Source: Hyphomicrobiales bacterium (lineage in GTDB: Bacteria > Pseudomonadota > Alphaproteobacteria > Rhizobiales > Rhizobiaceae). Taken from it: a stretch of 64,000 nt of DNA. The stretch covers positions 79,984-143,983 of the forward strand of contig UCIT01000006.1 of NCBI GenBank assembly GCA_900472625.1. The letters run 5' to 3'. Shown here in pieces: positions 8,199 to 17,161 of this stretch. The notes beneath the pieces were generated by a model. That model saw only the letters and a list, made by a program, of their open reading frames with translations, was not told where the DNA came from and did not search any database. Position numbers and translations under genes: made by a program. The first letter of the stretch is position 1. Every line of letters starts with the position of its first letter.

Positions 8199-8661
8199 GA
8201 TTGGTCTCGTTTTCGGCCAAAGCCAGGGGGGTCCGGCAGGCCTGCATCAGGTTTAACTTCATTTGGGATAGTGTCTCGAACAGCTGTTCCCGCTCCCTTG
8301 CGGAGACAGCTTCCAAGGCTTCGCCTCGCGTCACATCGCCAAGGCCGCGCATCTCCGCCAGAAGCGGATGGGCATCCTCGCGCATGTAAAGCAGCCAGAT
8401 CCGGCGATCCGTCGGATGCTGGCGGCGCTCGATCAGCCGGCGTTCGGCAAGCTTGTCGAGAATGCGGACAAGCGTGATCGGCTCGATATCCAGCATCTCC
8501 GCCAGGCCACCCTGATGTATTCCCTCGTTGTTGGAGAGATACGCCAGCGTCTGCCACTGAGACCGGGTCAGCCCAAGGCACTTTGCCCGCTGCTCGAAAC
8601 GTTTTCGAAGCAGACGTGCGACGTCGTGCAAGAGGAAGCCGAGGGTGGGGTTGCTGTCCAT
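8191..8661 (-). CDS. MarR-family transcriptional regulator of the emr operon
   Basis: About 156 residues. The winged-helix core has LTRSQWQTLAYLSNNEG, the recognition-helix segment LDIEPITLVRILDKLAERR, and the wing DRRIWLLY. The start is taken at the ATG at 8661; an in-frame TTG at 8676 would add five residues. It is the first gene of the marR-emrA-emrB operon and overlaps emrA by 8 bp. This is the classical EmrR arrangement, in which the repressor is released by pump substrates. A 34-bp inverted repeat (8684-8717) upstream is a candidate operator. Confidence 0.93.
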   Translation of the reverse strand: MDSNPTLGFLLHDVARLLRKRFEQRAKCLGLTRSQWQTLAYLSNNEGIHQGGLAEMLDIEPITLVRILDKLAERRLIERRQHPTDRRIWLLYMREDAHPLLAEMRGLGDVTRGEALEAVSAREREQLFETLSQMKLNLMQACRTPLALAENETNHG

Positions 8662-8683
8662 TGATAACTGCGCCAATCATAAG

Positions 8684-8717
8684 CACGCTTATAATGTGCT
8701 CAGATATATTAAGCGTG
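8684..8717. promoter_or_regulatory. candidate MarR operator
   Basis: CACGCTTA (8684-8691) and TAAGCGTG (8710-8717) form a perfect 8-bp inverted repeat 23-56 bp upstream of the marR ATG. The spacer is AT-rich. Position and symmetry suit MarR autorepression of the emr operon. Confidence 0.5.
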
Positions 8718-9112
8718 TGCGCCGCACAAGAGGGCCTCGTTCAAGATTCCGCGACTGCGACCAAAATATCGCACCCGGCTAAGGATTTCTCGTGGAGGAG
8801 CATGACGGGTGACGACACCCTCACAGGTTTCAAAAGCGATCAATCTTTCAACCCATTGGCATTTGCTATTTCTTGCAGCACCCGTTTATATTGAAATCCA
8901 GAGACTTACCGGGGAGTTGTCTCCGGCCAATCGATCTCGTTGATAGACTTTGACAGCATGCACGCGTTAGCGGCCGATCGCCGTAATCGCCGGACAGCTT
9001 AAGCATAGGCGGACGAGTCTTCATTCGTTCGAGCAAACGCCAGACATGAACAGCATCCTTTCAGCATAGACATGGCGGCAGATTTCGGCCGCCCGAATTG
9101 GGGAGCCGCGCC
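8718..9112. other. divergent intergenic region between marR and RND adaptor
   Basis: About 395 bp upstream of both the emr operon and the RND pump genes. Apart from the 30-codon frame at 8802-8894 it contains no credible gene. The centre (around 8820-8900) is relatively AT-rich and probably holds the promoter of the RND pair. No regulator gene is dedicated to the RND pair here, so MarR may control both sides; that is inference. Confidence 0.4.
8802..8894 (+). CDS. possible 30-residue small protein or leader peptide
   Basis: An ATG preceded by GGAGGAGC, an excellent ribosome-binding site at close spacing, opens a 30-codon frame (MTGDDTLTGFKSDQSFNPLA...). It lies 219 bp upstream of the RND adaptor gene in the same direction. 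No similarity is recognised. It could be a leader peptide controlling the pump, or a chance frame. Confidence 0.25.
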   Translation: MTGDDTLTGFKSDQSFNPLAFAISCSTRLY

Positions 9113-10291
9113 ATGCCTTTCTCGCTTCGATACCTGCTGGCCCTTGGCAGCATCGTCTTCTTCCCCTTCGGCGCACACGCCCAGCAAGCCGCTGCACCTC
9201 CTCCTCCTCCCGTCACCGTCGCAAAGCCGGTCATCCGCGACGTCGTCGATAATGACGAATTCATCGGCCGCTTCGAGGCCGTCGACGAGGTCTCGGTGCG
9301 CTCGCGTGTCGGTGGATATCTCAACGAGATCGATTTCACCGATGGCGCATTGGTCAAAAAGGGCGACCAGCTTTTTGTCATCGACCAGCGGCCTTTCATT
9401 ACGGCATTGAACGAGGCCAACGCCGCGCTCGAGGTCGCGAAATCGACGCAGACCTACGCCGAAGCCCAGTTCAACCGTGCGCAGAGCCTCGCCACCAGCG
9501 GCAGTCAGTCGGTCTCCACGCTTGATGATCGCCGCCGCGAGTGGCTTTCGGCACAGGCCAATGTCCGTGGCGCCCAGGCAACCGCCGACCGCGCCGCGCT
9601 CGACATGGACTACACCAAGATCACCGCGCCCCTGAGCGGCCGCATCGACCGCCGGCTGATCTCCGCCGGCAACCTCGTGCAGGCGGACCAGTCCATCCTG
9701 ACAACCATCGTCTCGCTCGATCCGATCGACTTCTATTTCGACGTCGATGAGCGCCGCCTGCTGAATTTCGCCGACACGGCACGCAAGCAGGGCAAGGATC
9801 TGCAGCAGGGCGGCGGCGGCGTCCCCGTCAAGGTCACCATCTCGGATCCGACCGCCAAGCCCTTCAGCGGCAAGCTCGACTTCGCCGAAAACCGCATCGA
9901 CAACGAAAGCGGCACGATCCGCATCCGTGCACGCTTCGCCAACCCCGATCTCGTCCTGCAGCCCGGCCTGTTTGGGCGCATTCAGGTCGAGGCGTCGAAC
10001 ACCTACAAGGCGATCCTGGTGCCCGACGAGGCGATCGGCTCCGACCAGAACGAACGCGTCGTCTATGTGGTCGCTCCCGACGGCAAGGTCTCGACCAAGC
10101 CAGTCCGCCCCGGTCCGCGGCTCTACGGCTACCGCGTCATCCGCGAAGGCCTCGACGGCACCGAGACGATCATCGTCAACGGCCTGATGCGTGCCCGCCC
10201 CGGCGCCACCATCACCCCGCAGATGACCGAACTGCCGCAGGAGCGGCGTGACACCCCGCCGGAAGCGGCTGGAGCGGAGAGCAGACAATGA
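9113..10291 (+). CDS. RND efflux periplasmic adaptor (AcrA/MexE-type)
   Basis: 392 residues. A Sec signal (MPFSLRYLLALGSIVFFPFGAHA) is followed by a Pro-rich linker, then the lipoyl and beta-barrel domains (VDEVSVRSRVGGYLNEIDF, DQLFVIDQRPF), a coiled-coil hairpin and the second lipoyl half (LDMDYTKITAPLSGRIDRR). The ATG at 9113 is chosen because GGGAG lies about 8 nt upstream and the signal peptide starts there; an upstream in-frame TTG at 9098 is weaker. No Cys follows the signal, so it is not lipidated. The stop overlaps the pump ATG (ATGA), so the two are translationally coupled. Confidence 0.93.
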   Translation: MPFSLRYLLALGSIVFFPFGAHAQQAAAPPPPPVTVAKPVIRDVVDNDEFIGRFEAVDEVSVRSRVGGYLNEIDFTDGALVKKGDQLFVIDQRPFITALNEANAALEVAKSTQTYAEAQFNRAQSLATSGSQSVSTLDDRRREWLSAQANVRGAQATADRAALDMDYTKITAPLSGRIDRRLISAGNLVQADQSILTTIVSLDPIDFYFDVDERRLLNFADTARKQGKDLQQGGGGVPVKVTISDPTAKPFSGKLDFAENRIDNESGTIRIRARFANPDLVLQPGLFGRIQVEASNTYKAILVPDEAIGSDQNERVVYVVAPDGKVSTKPVRPGPRLYGYRVIREGLDGTETIIVNGLMRARPGATITPQMTELPQERRDTPPEAAGAESRQ

Positions 10292-13200
10292 GATTTGCCC
10301 ATTTCTTCGTCGACCGCCCGATCTTCGCGGCGGTCATCTCCATCGTGCTGCTTCTCGTCGGCGGCGTCGCCTACACCCAGCTGCCGGTTTCGCAATATCC
10401 CGAGATCGCGCCACCAACCATCGTTGTGCGCACCTCCTATCCGGGCGCCGACCCGCAGACCATCGCCGACACCGTCTCGACGCCGCTCGAGCAGCAGATC
10501 AACGGCGTCGAGGACATGCTCTACATGTCCTCCTACTCCAGCGCCGATGGCGCCATGTCGTTGACCATCACCTTCAAGCTCGGCACCGATCTCGACAAGG
10601 TGCAGGTCCTCGTCCAGAACCGCGTCTCGATCGCCCTGCCCCGCCTGCCCGAGGAAGTGCAGCGCCTCGGCGTCACCACCGACAAGAGCTCGCCCGACCT
10701 GATGATGGTCGTGCACCTGCTGTCGCCATCGCATCGCTACGACCAGCTCTACGTCTCGAACTACGCCCGCAACCGCATCCGCGACGTCCTCGTCCGCCTC
10801 GACGGCGTCGGCGACGTGCAGGTCTTCGGCGAGCGGCAATATTCCATGCGCATCTGGCTCGATCCGGAAAAGCTGGCCGCCTACGGCATGACCTCCGACG
10901 ACGTCGTCTCGGCCCTGCGCGACCAGAACGTCCAGGTGTCGGGCGGCAAGATCGGCGCCCCGCCCGTCACCGGCAAGAATGCCTTCGAATACACGGTCCG
11001 CACCGACGGCCGCTTCTCCGACGTCCGCGAGTTCCGCTACGTCATCGTCAAGTCGACGACGACAGGCCGCCTGGTGCAGTTGCAGGACGTCGCCCGCATC
11101 GAACTCGGCGCCCAGGACTACGTGACGAACAGCTACCTCAACAACGACCCGGCCGTGGCGCTCGGCATCTTCGCCCGCCCCGGAACCAATGCGCTGGATA
11201 CCGCCCACCAGATCCAGACCATCATGAAGGACATCTCGCAAACCTTCCCGGAAGGGATGGAGTACCGGATCGTCTACGATACCACCGAGTTCATCTCGGA
11301 CTCCATCTCCGAGGTCTATCGAACCATCGCCGAAGCCGCGATCCTGGTGGCGATCGTCGTTCTCGTGTTCCTGCAATCCTGGCGTACAGCACTGATCCCG
11401 ATCATCGCGATTCCAGTGTCGCTGATCGGCACCTTCGCCGTGCTGCTCGCCTTCGGCTTCTCGCTCAACATGCTGACGCTCTTCGGCCTCGTGCTGGCCA
11501 TCGGCATCGTGGTCGATGACGCCATCGTCGTGGTCGAGAACGTCGAGCGAAACCTGGCGCGCGGGATGACGCCGAAGGAGGCGGCGCATGTGACGATGGA
11601 TGAGGTCGGCACTGCCGTCATCGCCATATCGCTCGTGTTGATCGCCGTCTTCGTGCCGACGGCCTTCATCCCGGGCATATCGGGTCAGTTCTACAAGCAG
11701 TTCGCCGTCACAATCTCGGTGACGACAGCCATTTCGGCCCTGAACTCGCTGACGCTCTCGCCGGCGCTGGCCGGCATCCTGCTCAGAAGCCACGATCATG
11801 AGCATACGCGCAACAACATCGCCCTGCGCTTCGGTCGTGGTCTCGCCAATGGCTTCAACCGAGGTTTCGACCGGCTGAGTTCCGGCTACTCCTGGATCAT
11901 CCGTCATCTCGTCAGCAGCTGGATCGGCCTTACCGGCTCGCTGCTCGTCTTCGTCGCTCTTCTTGGTGCGACCTATTTCATGAGCACCAAGGTTCCCTCG
12001 GGCTTCATTCCGACCATGGACCAGGGTTACGCCATCGTCGTCATTCAGCTTCCCGACGGCGCCTCGCTGGCGCGTACCGATGCCGTCGTCAAGCAGGTGG
12101 GTGACATCGCGCGCACAGTTCCCGGTGTCGGCAACGCCGTGCAGTTCGCCGGCTTCAGCGGTGCCACCTTCACCAATGCCTCCAACGCCGGCGTCGTCTT
12201 CGTACCGTTCAAATCCTTCGCCGAGCGCGAGGAAGGCGGAGAGAACGCCAACCAGATCATCGGTCAGCTGTTCGGCAAGCTTCAGAGCATCCAGGAGGCC
12301 TTCATCATCGCCATCCCGCCGCCATCGGTGCGCGGCGTCGGCAATTCCGGCGGCTTCAAGATGCAGATCGTCGACCAGGAAAACCCCGACATGACCCGCG
12401 TCCTGGGCCTCGCCCGGCAGATGATGGGCGCGGCGGCGACCACCGAAGGGCTGACCGGCGTTTTCACCACCTTCTCAGACGCCAGCCCGCAATACTATCT
12501 GGCGATCGACCGCGACAAGGCCCGTTTCCTCAACGTGCCGATCCCCAACATCTTCAATGCGCTGTCGATCAACCTCGGCGTCGCCTATGTCAACGATTTC
12601 AACGCGTTCGGCCGTGTCTACCAGGTCCGTGCCCAAGCCGACCGGCAGTACCGCATGGACCGCGAGGACATCCTTGCGCTGAAGGTGCGCTCGGCCACGG
12701 GCGCGCTGGTGCCGCTCGGCACACTGATGGATATCCAGGATTCCAGCGGCCCCGCGCTCGTTCAGCGCTACAACATGTATGTCTCCGTGCCGCTGCAGGG
12801 CAATCCGACGCCGGGCACATCGACCGGCGAAGCACTGCAGAAGATGGAGGCGCTCGCTGCCAAGATCCTGCCGCCGGGCACCAGCTTCGAATGGACGGAA
12901 CTTGCCTACCAGGAAACCCATACCGGCAACACGGCGATCTACATCTTCGCACTGTCGGTGATCTTCGTTTTCCTGGCGCTCGCCGCCCAGTATGAAAGCT
13001 GGGTGCTGCCGCTGGCGATCATCCTGATCGTGCCGCTGGCGGTGCTGGCGGCGCTGATCGGCGTCTGGCTGCGGGGCATGGACAACAACGTGCTGACGCA
13101 GATCGGCCTGATCGTTCTGATCGGCCTCGCGGCCAAGAACGCCATCCTGATCGTCGAGTTCGCGCGTCAGGCGGAAGAGGAAGGCAAGTCGCCGGTGGAG

Positions 13201-13485
13201 GCCGCGGTCGAGGCCAGCCATCTGCGACTGCGCCCGATCCTGATGACGGCCTTCGCCTTCATCTTCGGCGTCCTGCCACTCGCAATCGCCACCGGCCCCG
13301 GCGCCGAAATGCGCCAATCACTCGGGACGGCCGTTTTCTCAGGGATGCTTGGCGTAACGATCTTCGGGCTTTTCCTGACACCCGTTTTCTATGTTGTGCT
13401 GCGCTCACGCCGGAAGAAGGCCGCCCGGCCCGTCGAAACCGGAACACCCGACGGAGCGGCACCGCCGGCCGAAGCCTCGTCATGA
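10288..13485 (+). CDS. RND multidrug efflux pump, HAE1 family (AcrB/MexF-type)
   Basis: 1065 residues, full length for HAE1 pumps. It starts with the family signature RFAHFFVDRPIFAAVIS. TM4 holds the proton-relay Asp pair (GIVVDDAIVVVENVERN), and TM10-11 contains GLAAKNAILIVEFA. Two large periplasmic loops lie between TM1-2 and TM7-8. It pumps amphiphilic compounds from the periplasm or membrane using the proton gradient, with the adaptor encoded immediately upstream. No outer-membrane channel gene is adjacent, so a shared TolC-like protein is expected. Its last 6 bp overlap the convergent exoZ-like gene. Confidence 0.95.
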   Translation: MRFAHFFVDRPIFAAVISIVLLLVGGVAYTQLPVSQYPEIAPPTIVVRTSYPGADPQTIADTVSTPLEQQINGVEDMLYMSSYSSADGAMSLTITFKLGTDLDKVQVLVQNRVSIALPRLPEEVQRLGVTTDKSSPDLMMVVHLLSPSHRYDQLYVSNYARNRIRDVLVRLDGVGDVQVFGERQYSMRIWLDPEKLAAYGMTSDDVVSALRDQNVQVSGGKIGAPPVTGKNAFEYTVRTDGRFSDVREFRYVIVKSTTTGRLVQLQDVARIELGAQDYVTNSYLNNDPAVALGIFARPGTNALDTAHQIQTIMKDISQTFPEGMEYRIVYDTTEFISDSISEVYRTIAEAAILVAIVVLVFLQSWRTALIPIIAIPVSLIGTFAVLLAFGFSLNMLTLFGLVLAIGIVVDDAIVVVENVERNLARGMTPKEAAHVTMDEVGTAVIAISLVLIAVFVPTAFIPGISGQFYKQFAVTISVTTAISALNSLTLSPALAGILLRSHDHEHTRNNIALRFGRGLANGFNRGFDRLSSGYSWIIRHLVSSWIGLTGSLLVFVALLGATYFMSTKVPSGFIPTMDQGYAIVVIQLPDGASLARTDAVVKQVGDIARTVPGVGNAVQFAGFSGATFTNASNAGVVFVPFKSFAEREEGGENANQIIGQLFGKLQSIQEAFIIAIPPPSVRGVGNSGGFKMQIVDQENPDMTRVLGLARQMMGAAATTEGLTGVFTTFSDASPQYYLAIDRDKARFLNVPIPNIFNALSINLGVAYVNDFNAFGRVYQVRAQADRQYRMDREDILALKVRSATGALVPLGTLMDIQDSSGPALVQRYNMYVSVPLQGNPTPGTSTGEALQKMEALAAKILPPGTSFEWTELAYQETHTGNTAIYIFALSVIFVFLALAAQYESWVLPLAIILIVPLAVLAALIGVWLRGMDNNVLTQIGLIVLIGLAAKNAILIVEFARQAEEEGKSPVEAAVEASHLRLRPILMTAFAFIFGVLPLAIATGPGAEMRQSLGTAVFSGMLGVTIFGLFLTPVFYVVLRSRRKKAARPVETGTPDGAAPPAEASS

Positions 13486-14487
13486 CGGACGGCGTGCCAG
13501 CGTGCCCTGCTTGTCGCGAGAGCCGGAGAACAACTTCTTCATCGGCTTCTCGACCATCTCATAGGCTCCGCAGCCGAGGATGACACCGGCGATCACGGCA
13601 ACGAAGGTGATCAGCAGGGCAGACATACCGGCAGCCTGCCCGGCCTTGACGACGACAGACACGGCGAAGGTGTGCCAGAGGTAGATCGAGTAGGAAGCGC
13701 CGCCGAGATAGGTCAGCACCGGCACCCGGCCGATGCTGCCGTCGGCCTCAAGCGACACCATGCCGTAGATCAGCGCCATCGCCAGCGGTCCGCAGATGCC
13801 GGCGTTGAACTCCGCGCCCATCACATGGATGGCGGCAAAACCGGCCAGCGAGGCGCCAACGCAGGCAAGACCAAGGCTGGTGCCGGCAATCCACCGGCGC
13901 AGCCACAGTTCGGCCAGGAACACGCCGCCGAGGAATTCGAGAATGATCGGCCGCGTGTAGCTGTAGAGCGCCGGTGTCGTCGGCTGCAGCAACTGTCCCG
14001 CCAAAAAGAAGGCCCCGAAGAGCGCCGAGAGAAACAGCAAACGCCATTTGCGTGGCAGGAAAAGCGCGCCCGCGAACAGCACATAGAAGAACATCTCGAA
14101 ATTGAGCGTCCAACCCTGCACCAGCACCGGCCAGATCTCGCCGTCGCTCGGGGAATGCATCGGAATGAAAAGCAGCGAGGCAACGATATGCGGCCCGGTC
14201 AGTTCAAGGTTCGGAAATAGCCCCACCACGGCGCCGGCAATCATGATTGCGGTCACCAGCCAGTACGTCGGCGCGATGCGGCGAATGCGGTCGAGCAGGA
14301 AGCTCTGCGGCGTCATCGGCCGGCGCTCGCTGAGCACCCACATGATGAAACCGCTGATCACGAAGAAGACGTCGACGCCGGCGGCACCGATCGGAAAAGG
14401 CTCGCCGGCCTTTTCGGCCGCGTGGAACACCACCACCGCAAGGGCTGCGAAAGCGCGCAGATATTGGATGCCGTAAAGGGTTTTCAT
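13480..14487 (-). CDS. exoZ: acyltransferase-3 family protein, ExoZ-like exopolysaccharide O-acetyltransferase
   Basis: 335 residues. It begins in the family manner (YLRAFAALAVVVFHA, with the catalytic His in VVFHA; then GVDVFFVISGFIM and RIRRIAPTYW). About ten membrane segments follow. Members acylate membrane-linked sugars; ExoZ adds acetyl to the succinoglycan repeat. The assignment rests on family plus position 50 bp downstream of exoQ in an exoY-F-Q operon. GAGGAAACCGG precedes the ATG. No exoB gene follows, unlike the S. meliloti cluster as I recall it. The acetyl specificity is inferred. Confidence 0.8.
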   Translation of the reverse strand: MKTLYGIQYLRAFAALAVVVFHAAEKAGEPFPIGAAGVDVFFVISGFIMWVLSERRPMTPQSFLLDRIRRIAPTYWLVTAIMIAGAVVGLFPNLELTGPHIVASLLFIPMHSPSDGEIWPVLVQGWTLNFEMFFYVLFAGALFLPRKWRLLFLSALFGAFFLAGQLLQPTTPALYSYTRPIILEFLGGVFLAELWLRRWIAGTSLGLACVGASLAGFAAIHVMGAEFNAGICGPLAMALIYGMVSLEADGSIGRVPVLTYLGGASYSIYLWHTFAVSVVVKAGQAAGMSALLITFVAVIAGVILGCGAYEMVEKPMKKLFSGSRDKQGTLARRPS

Positions 14488-14537
14488 CCGGTTTCCTCAA
14501 ATGTCCGGTCAACTGCCGGGCGAAAATGCTAATGACG

Positions 14538-15803
14538 TCAGTGCAGCACAGGTTCCGATGGTCGCGTCTGTGCCCATCCTTGGGCGACGGGTCGGAGACG
14601 CGCGATCGCCAGTTTTCCCGCGCAGAAATAAAACAGGAACGTGCCGATGTTGTAGGGCGTCAGGATATCGATCTCGACGAAGGAGCGGATTGCCAGCAGG
14701 ATCGATATCGAAAACAGCAGATAGGATTCGTCGTTCCTGATGTCCTCGATCAGCCGGCGGAGATGCCCCCACATGATTTTCAGGAGCGTCACCGCAAGGA
14801 TCACCAGCCCAACCAGACCAAGCTCCACCGTCGTCTCGATATAGGTGTTGTGGAAGTGGAAGCCGGAGCGCGAGCCGATGAAGAACTCTTTCCACAGCCG
14901 TTCGGGTTCGGAAAAGCCCTGCACCCAGTAGGCCTGATAGCCGATCCCGAAGATCGGATTGTCTTGCGCCGCCTCGATTCCCTGCTGCCAGAGATAGGTG
15001 CGACCGGTCAGCGTCGAATCCTTGCCGAAAATACCCAGCACGGCATCGACCGCGCCGAGATAGACGCCGGCGACCACCAGCACGATAACCGCAACACCGC
15101 CGCCGACCACCAGCAGCTTTCGCTGATCAGGTGTCAGCGCAAGAACGACGCGCAACCCTACCATCAATGCAAGCACGACAACGGCCGTCAGCACCGAGGT
15201 CGCCGATTGGCAGACGATCAGGCAATAGGCCGACAGCAACCCGACGAACCCGGCAGCGGCCATCCAAAGACGCCGCTCGCCGAAGATGAAGACGGCGGCA
15301 TAGCAGACGATCAGGCCGAGTGAGGCATAAAAACCCAACTGGTTCTTCGACGCGAAAGCGCCGACGAAGCTGTAGGTGCCGTCCATGACATCGAGCTCGT
15401 AATGGCCGAACAGCAGCGAGTAGATCAGAACGATCCCGGTTCCGGCGATCATGCCGATCGTCAACGTTCTGGCATCGAGCACCCGTACGGCAATCAGCGT
15501 GCAGATGATCTGGCTGAGATACTGAATGCTGGCACGCATCGAAACGCTTGGTACCGCCGACCAGAAGACCGACAGGAAGGTCAGCACGCCAAAGGCCAGT
15601 ATCCAGAGGTAGTTGTTGTAGTTGCCGAGCACCCTGCGGTAATCCACCGCAATCAGCGGCATCCACAGCGCATAATAAAGAAGGATCGACACCTGCCCGA
15701 ACACGATCGAGTAGGCGAAGCAAAACATCGATAGCGCCACGGCGGGAACGGCATAGACCACATTCCCGCCGGGCTGGATGAGCGCCGACTTAGCGATACG
15801 CAT
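14538..15803 (-). CDS. exoQ: ExoQ-like exopolysaccharide polymerase (Wzy/O-antigen ligase family)
   Basis: 421 residues with about 11-12 membrane segments and one large periplasmic loop (about 250-320) carrying GRTYLWQQGIEAAQDNPIFG and the motif region HFHNTYIETTVELGL. This is the Wzy_C signature. ExoQ joins flipped octasaccharide units into high-molecular-weight polymer at the inner membrane. The gene lies 9 bp after exoF and 50 bp before the exoZ-like gene on the same strand. GAGGCACT precedes the ATG. Identification follows from family, length and exo context. Confidence 0.87.
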   Translation of the reverse strand: MRIAKSALIQPGGNVVYAVPAVALSMFCFAYSIVFGQVSILLYYALWMPLIAVDYRRVLGNYNNYLWILAFGVLTFLSVFWSAVPSVSMRASIQYLSQIICTLIAVRVLDARTLTIGMIAGTGIVLIYSLLFGHYELDVMDGTYSFVGAFASKNQLGFYASLGLIVCYAAVFIFGERRLWMAAAGFVGLLSAYCLIVCQSATSVLTAVVVLALMVGLRVVLALTPDQRKLLVVGGGVAVIVLVVAGVYLGAVDAVLGIFGKDSTLTGRTYLWQQGIEAAQDNPIFGIGYQAYWVQGFSEPERLWKEFFIGSRSGFHFHNTYIETTVELGLVGLVILAVTLLKIMWGHLRRLIEDIRNDESYLLFSISILLAIRSFVEIDILTPYNIGTFLFYFCAGKLAIARLRPVAQGWAQTRPSEPVLH

Positions 15804-15812
15804 AGTGCCTCG

Positions 15813-17084
15813 TTACCTCATGGCCAGTCCGGCGGTGACCTTGATCAGGTCGCCGGGCTGCAGTGCGGTGTTCTCCTGCACCGGGATTTCCTTCGGCGTG
15901 CCATCCACATCGCGAATGATGGAATAGGCAATGCTGGCAGCCCCGGTGGAACTGTCGAACCGCGCGGCATCCGTCGACTGCGTCAGTGCCTCCGACATCA
16001 GCGAATTGCTCGTCTGCAGTTTCAGACCGAGTTCATCGAGCTGTGCATCCGTGCTTTGCTGTTCCTGCGCAAGTTGCGCATCCCAGTCGTTGCGAAGGGT
16101 GATCTCGTCCTGATTGGCCTTGCTAATGTCCTGCTTGGCCTTCAGCGAATTGGTATCGATGTCGAGAAGCGTCGCCTCGAGGTCGGCGGCACGCTGCTCG
16201 GCCGACATCTTGCGGGCACTGAGCACCAGTCCCTTTTCCGCAAGATCATCGACCTTGTCACGATCCGCGGTCGCCAACTCGAGCTGGCGGGTCTGCGTCT
16301 CGGTTTTCTTGGCGAGCGAATCGACTTCGCTCTGCAGCAGGCCTCTGAGGTCGTCGAGCGCCTGAAGCTGCAGCGTCAGCCGCTTCTTGCGCGACGTCAT
16401 CAGCGCCATTTCGCTTGCGGCCAGCGCCTTGGCCTCGGGCTGGTTCTGCAGCTCCTTGGGCATCTCGAAACTGTCCTGGTTGGCCGTCTCCGCCCGCAGG
16501 CGAGCCTGCTTGACCAGCAGCCGGGCCCGATCCGCCATGTAGACGACGGCGTCACCCTTGGCGTTGATGAAGTCGCGGGCAAACCGCTGCCCGGCCTCGG
16601 CGCGGCGCAGACCGCCGGCCAGGCTGACCGCCTTGACGACGGTGAGATTGGGCGCGAACGGGTATTCGCCCGGCTTCTCAAGGTCGCCGGAGAGATAGAT
16701 GGGGCGGAACTGGGCAAGCTCGACCGAAGCCGACGGGCGGTCCTTCAGAGCGAACTGCTTCTGCAGGGCCACGCCGATCTGCTTGGCGATGGCGTCCGTC
16801 GTCTGCCCCGATGCCGGCAGATCGCCGACGAATGGCAGGGAAATGTTGCCCGACGGGCCGACTGTGTAGTCGCCGCTGACGACAGACCAGTCGCGGATCG
16901 TCCCATCCGCCGTCTGCCATTCAGCCACCCGAATGGTGAGTTTGTCCATCGTCCCCAGGCGATAATCATCGGCACTGGCAACGAATGAGGACAACAGGAA
17001 GGCACTCAACCCGGCAGCAATCGCCACACCGGATCGCAGAGCACGGGATCGCCCAGCCTTGCCGTCAGTGAAAGGTTTGTTCAT
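15813..17084 (-). CDS. exoF: ExoF, polysaccharide export protein (Wza-related, periplasmic/outer membrane)
   Basis: 423 residues, close to the length I recall for S. meliloti ExoF. A signal sequence (about 15-38, ending FVASA) is followed by the Poly_export/SLBB part (YRLGTMDKLTIRVAEW, DYTVGPSGNISLPFVGDLPA, IYLSGDLEKPGEYPF) and a long coiled coil (about 215-370). There is no lipobox Cys, unlike Wza. The start at 17084 has GGGGAAATCT upstream; a longer open frame to 17237 is not needed. It works with ExoP and ExoQ in chain export. It lies between exoY (77 bp upstream) and exoQ (9 bp downstream). Confidence 0.9.
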   Translation of the reverse strand: MNKPFTDGKAGRSRALRSGVAIAAGLSAFLLSSFVASADDYRLGTMDKLTIRVAEWQTADGTIRDWSVVSGDYTVGPSGNISLPFVGDLPASGQTTDAIAKQIGVALQKQFALKDRPSASVELAQFRPIYLSGDLEKPGEYPFAPNLTVVKAVSLAGGLRRAEAGQRFARDFINAKGDAVVYMADRARLLVKQARLRAETANQDSFEMPKELQNQPEAKALAASEMALMTSRKKRLTLQLQALDDLRGLLQSEVDSLAKKTETQTRQLELATADRDKVDDLAEKGLVLSARKMSAEQRAADLEATLLDIDTNSLKAKQDISKANQDEITLRNDWDAQLAQEQQSTDAQLDELGLKLQTSNSLMSEALTQSTDAARFDSSTGAASIAYSIIRDVDGTPKEIPVQENTALQPGDLIKVTAGLAMR

Positions 17085-17161
17085 AGATTTCCCCGTGTTT
17101 GGGCACGACAAGGCACAAGGCTCTGCCGCGCGGGCGCTCTTTGAATTGGTCGACCGCAGCG

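Noticed and set aside
10129..11907. 592-codon open frame on the minus strand
   Set aside because: Antisense shadow of the RND pump gene; composition is rich in His/Asp/Arg as expected from reverse reading of codon bias.
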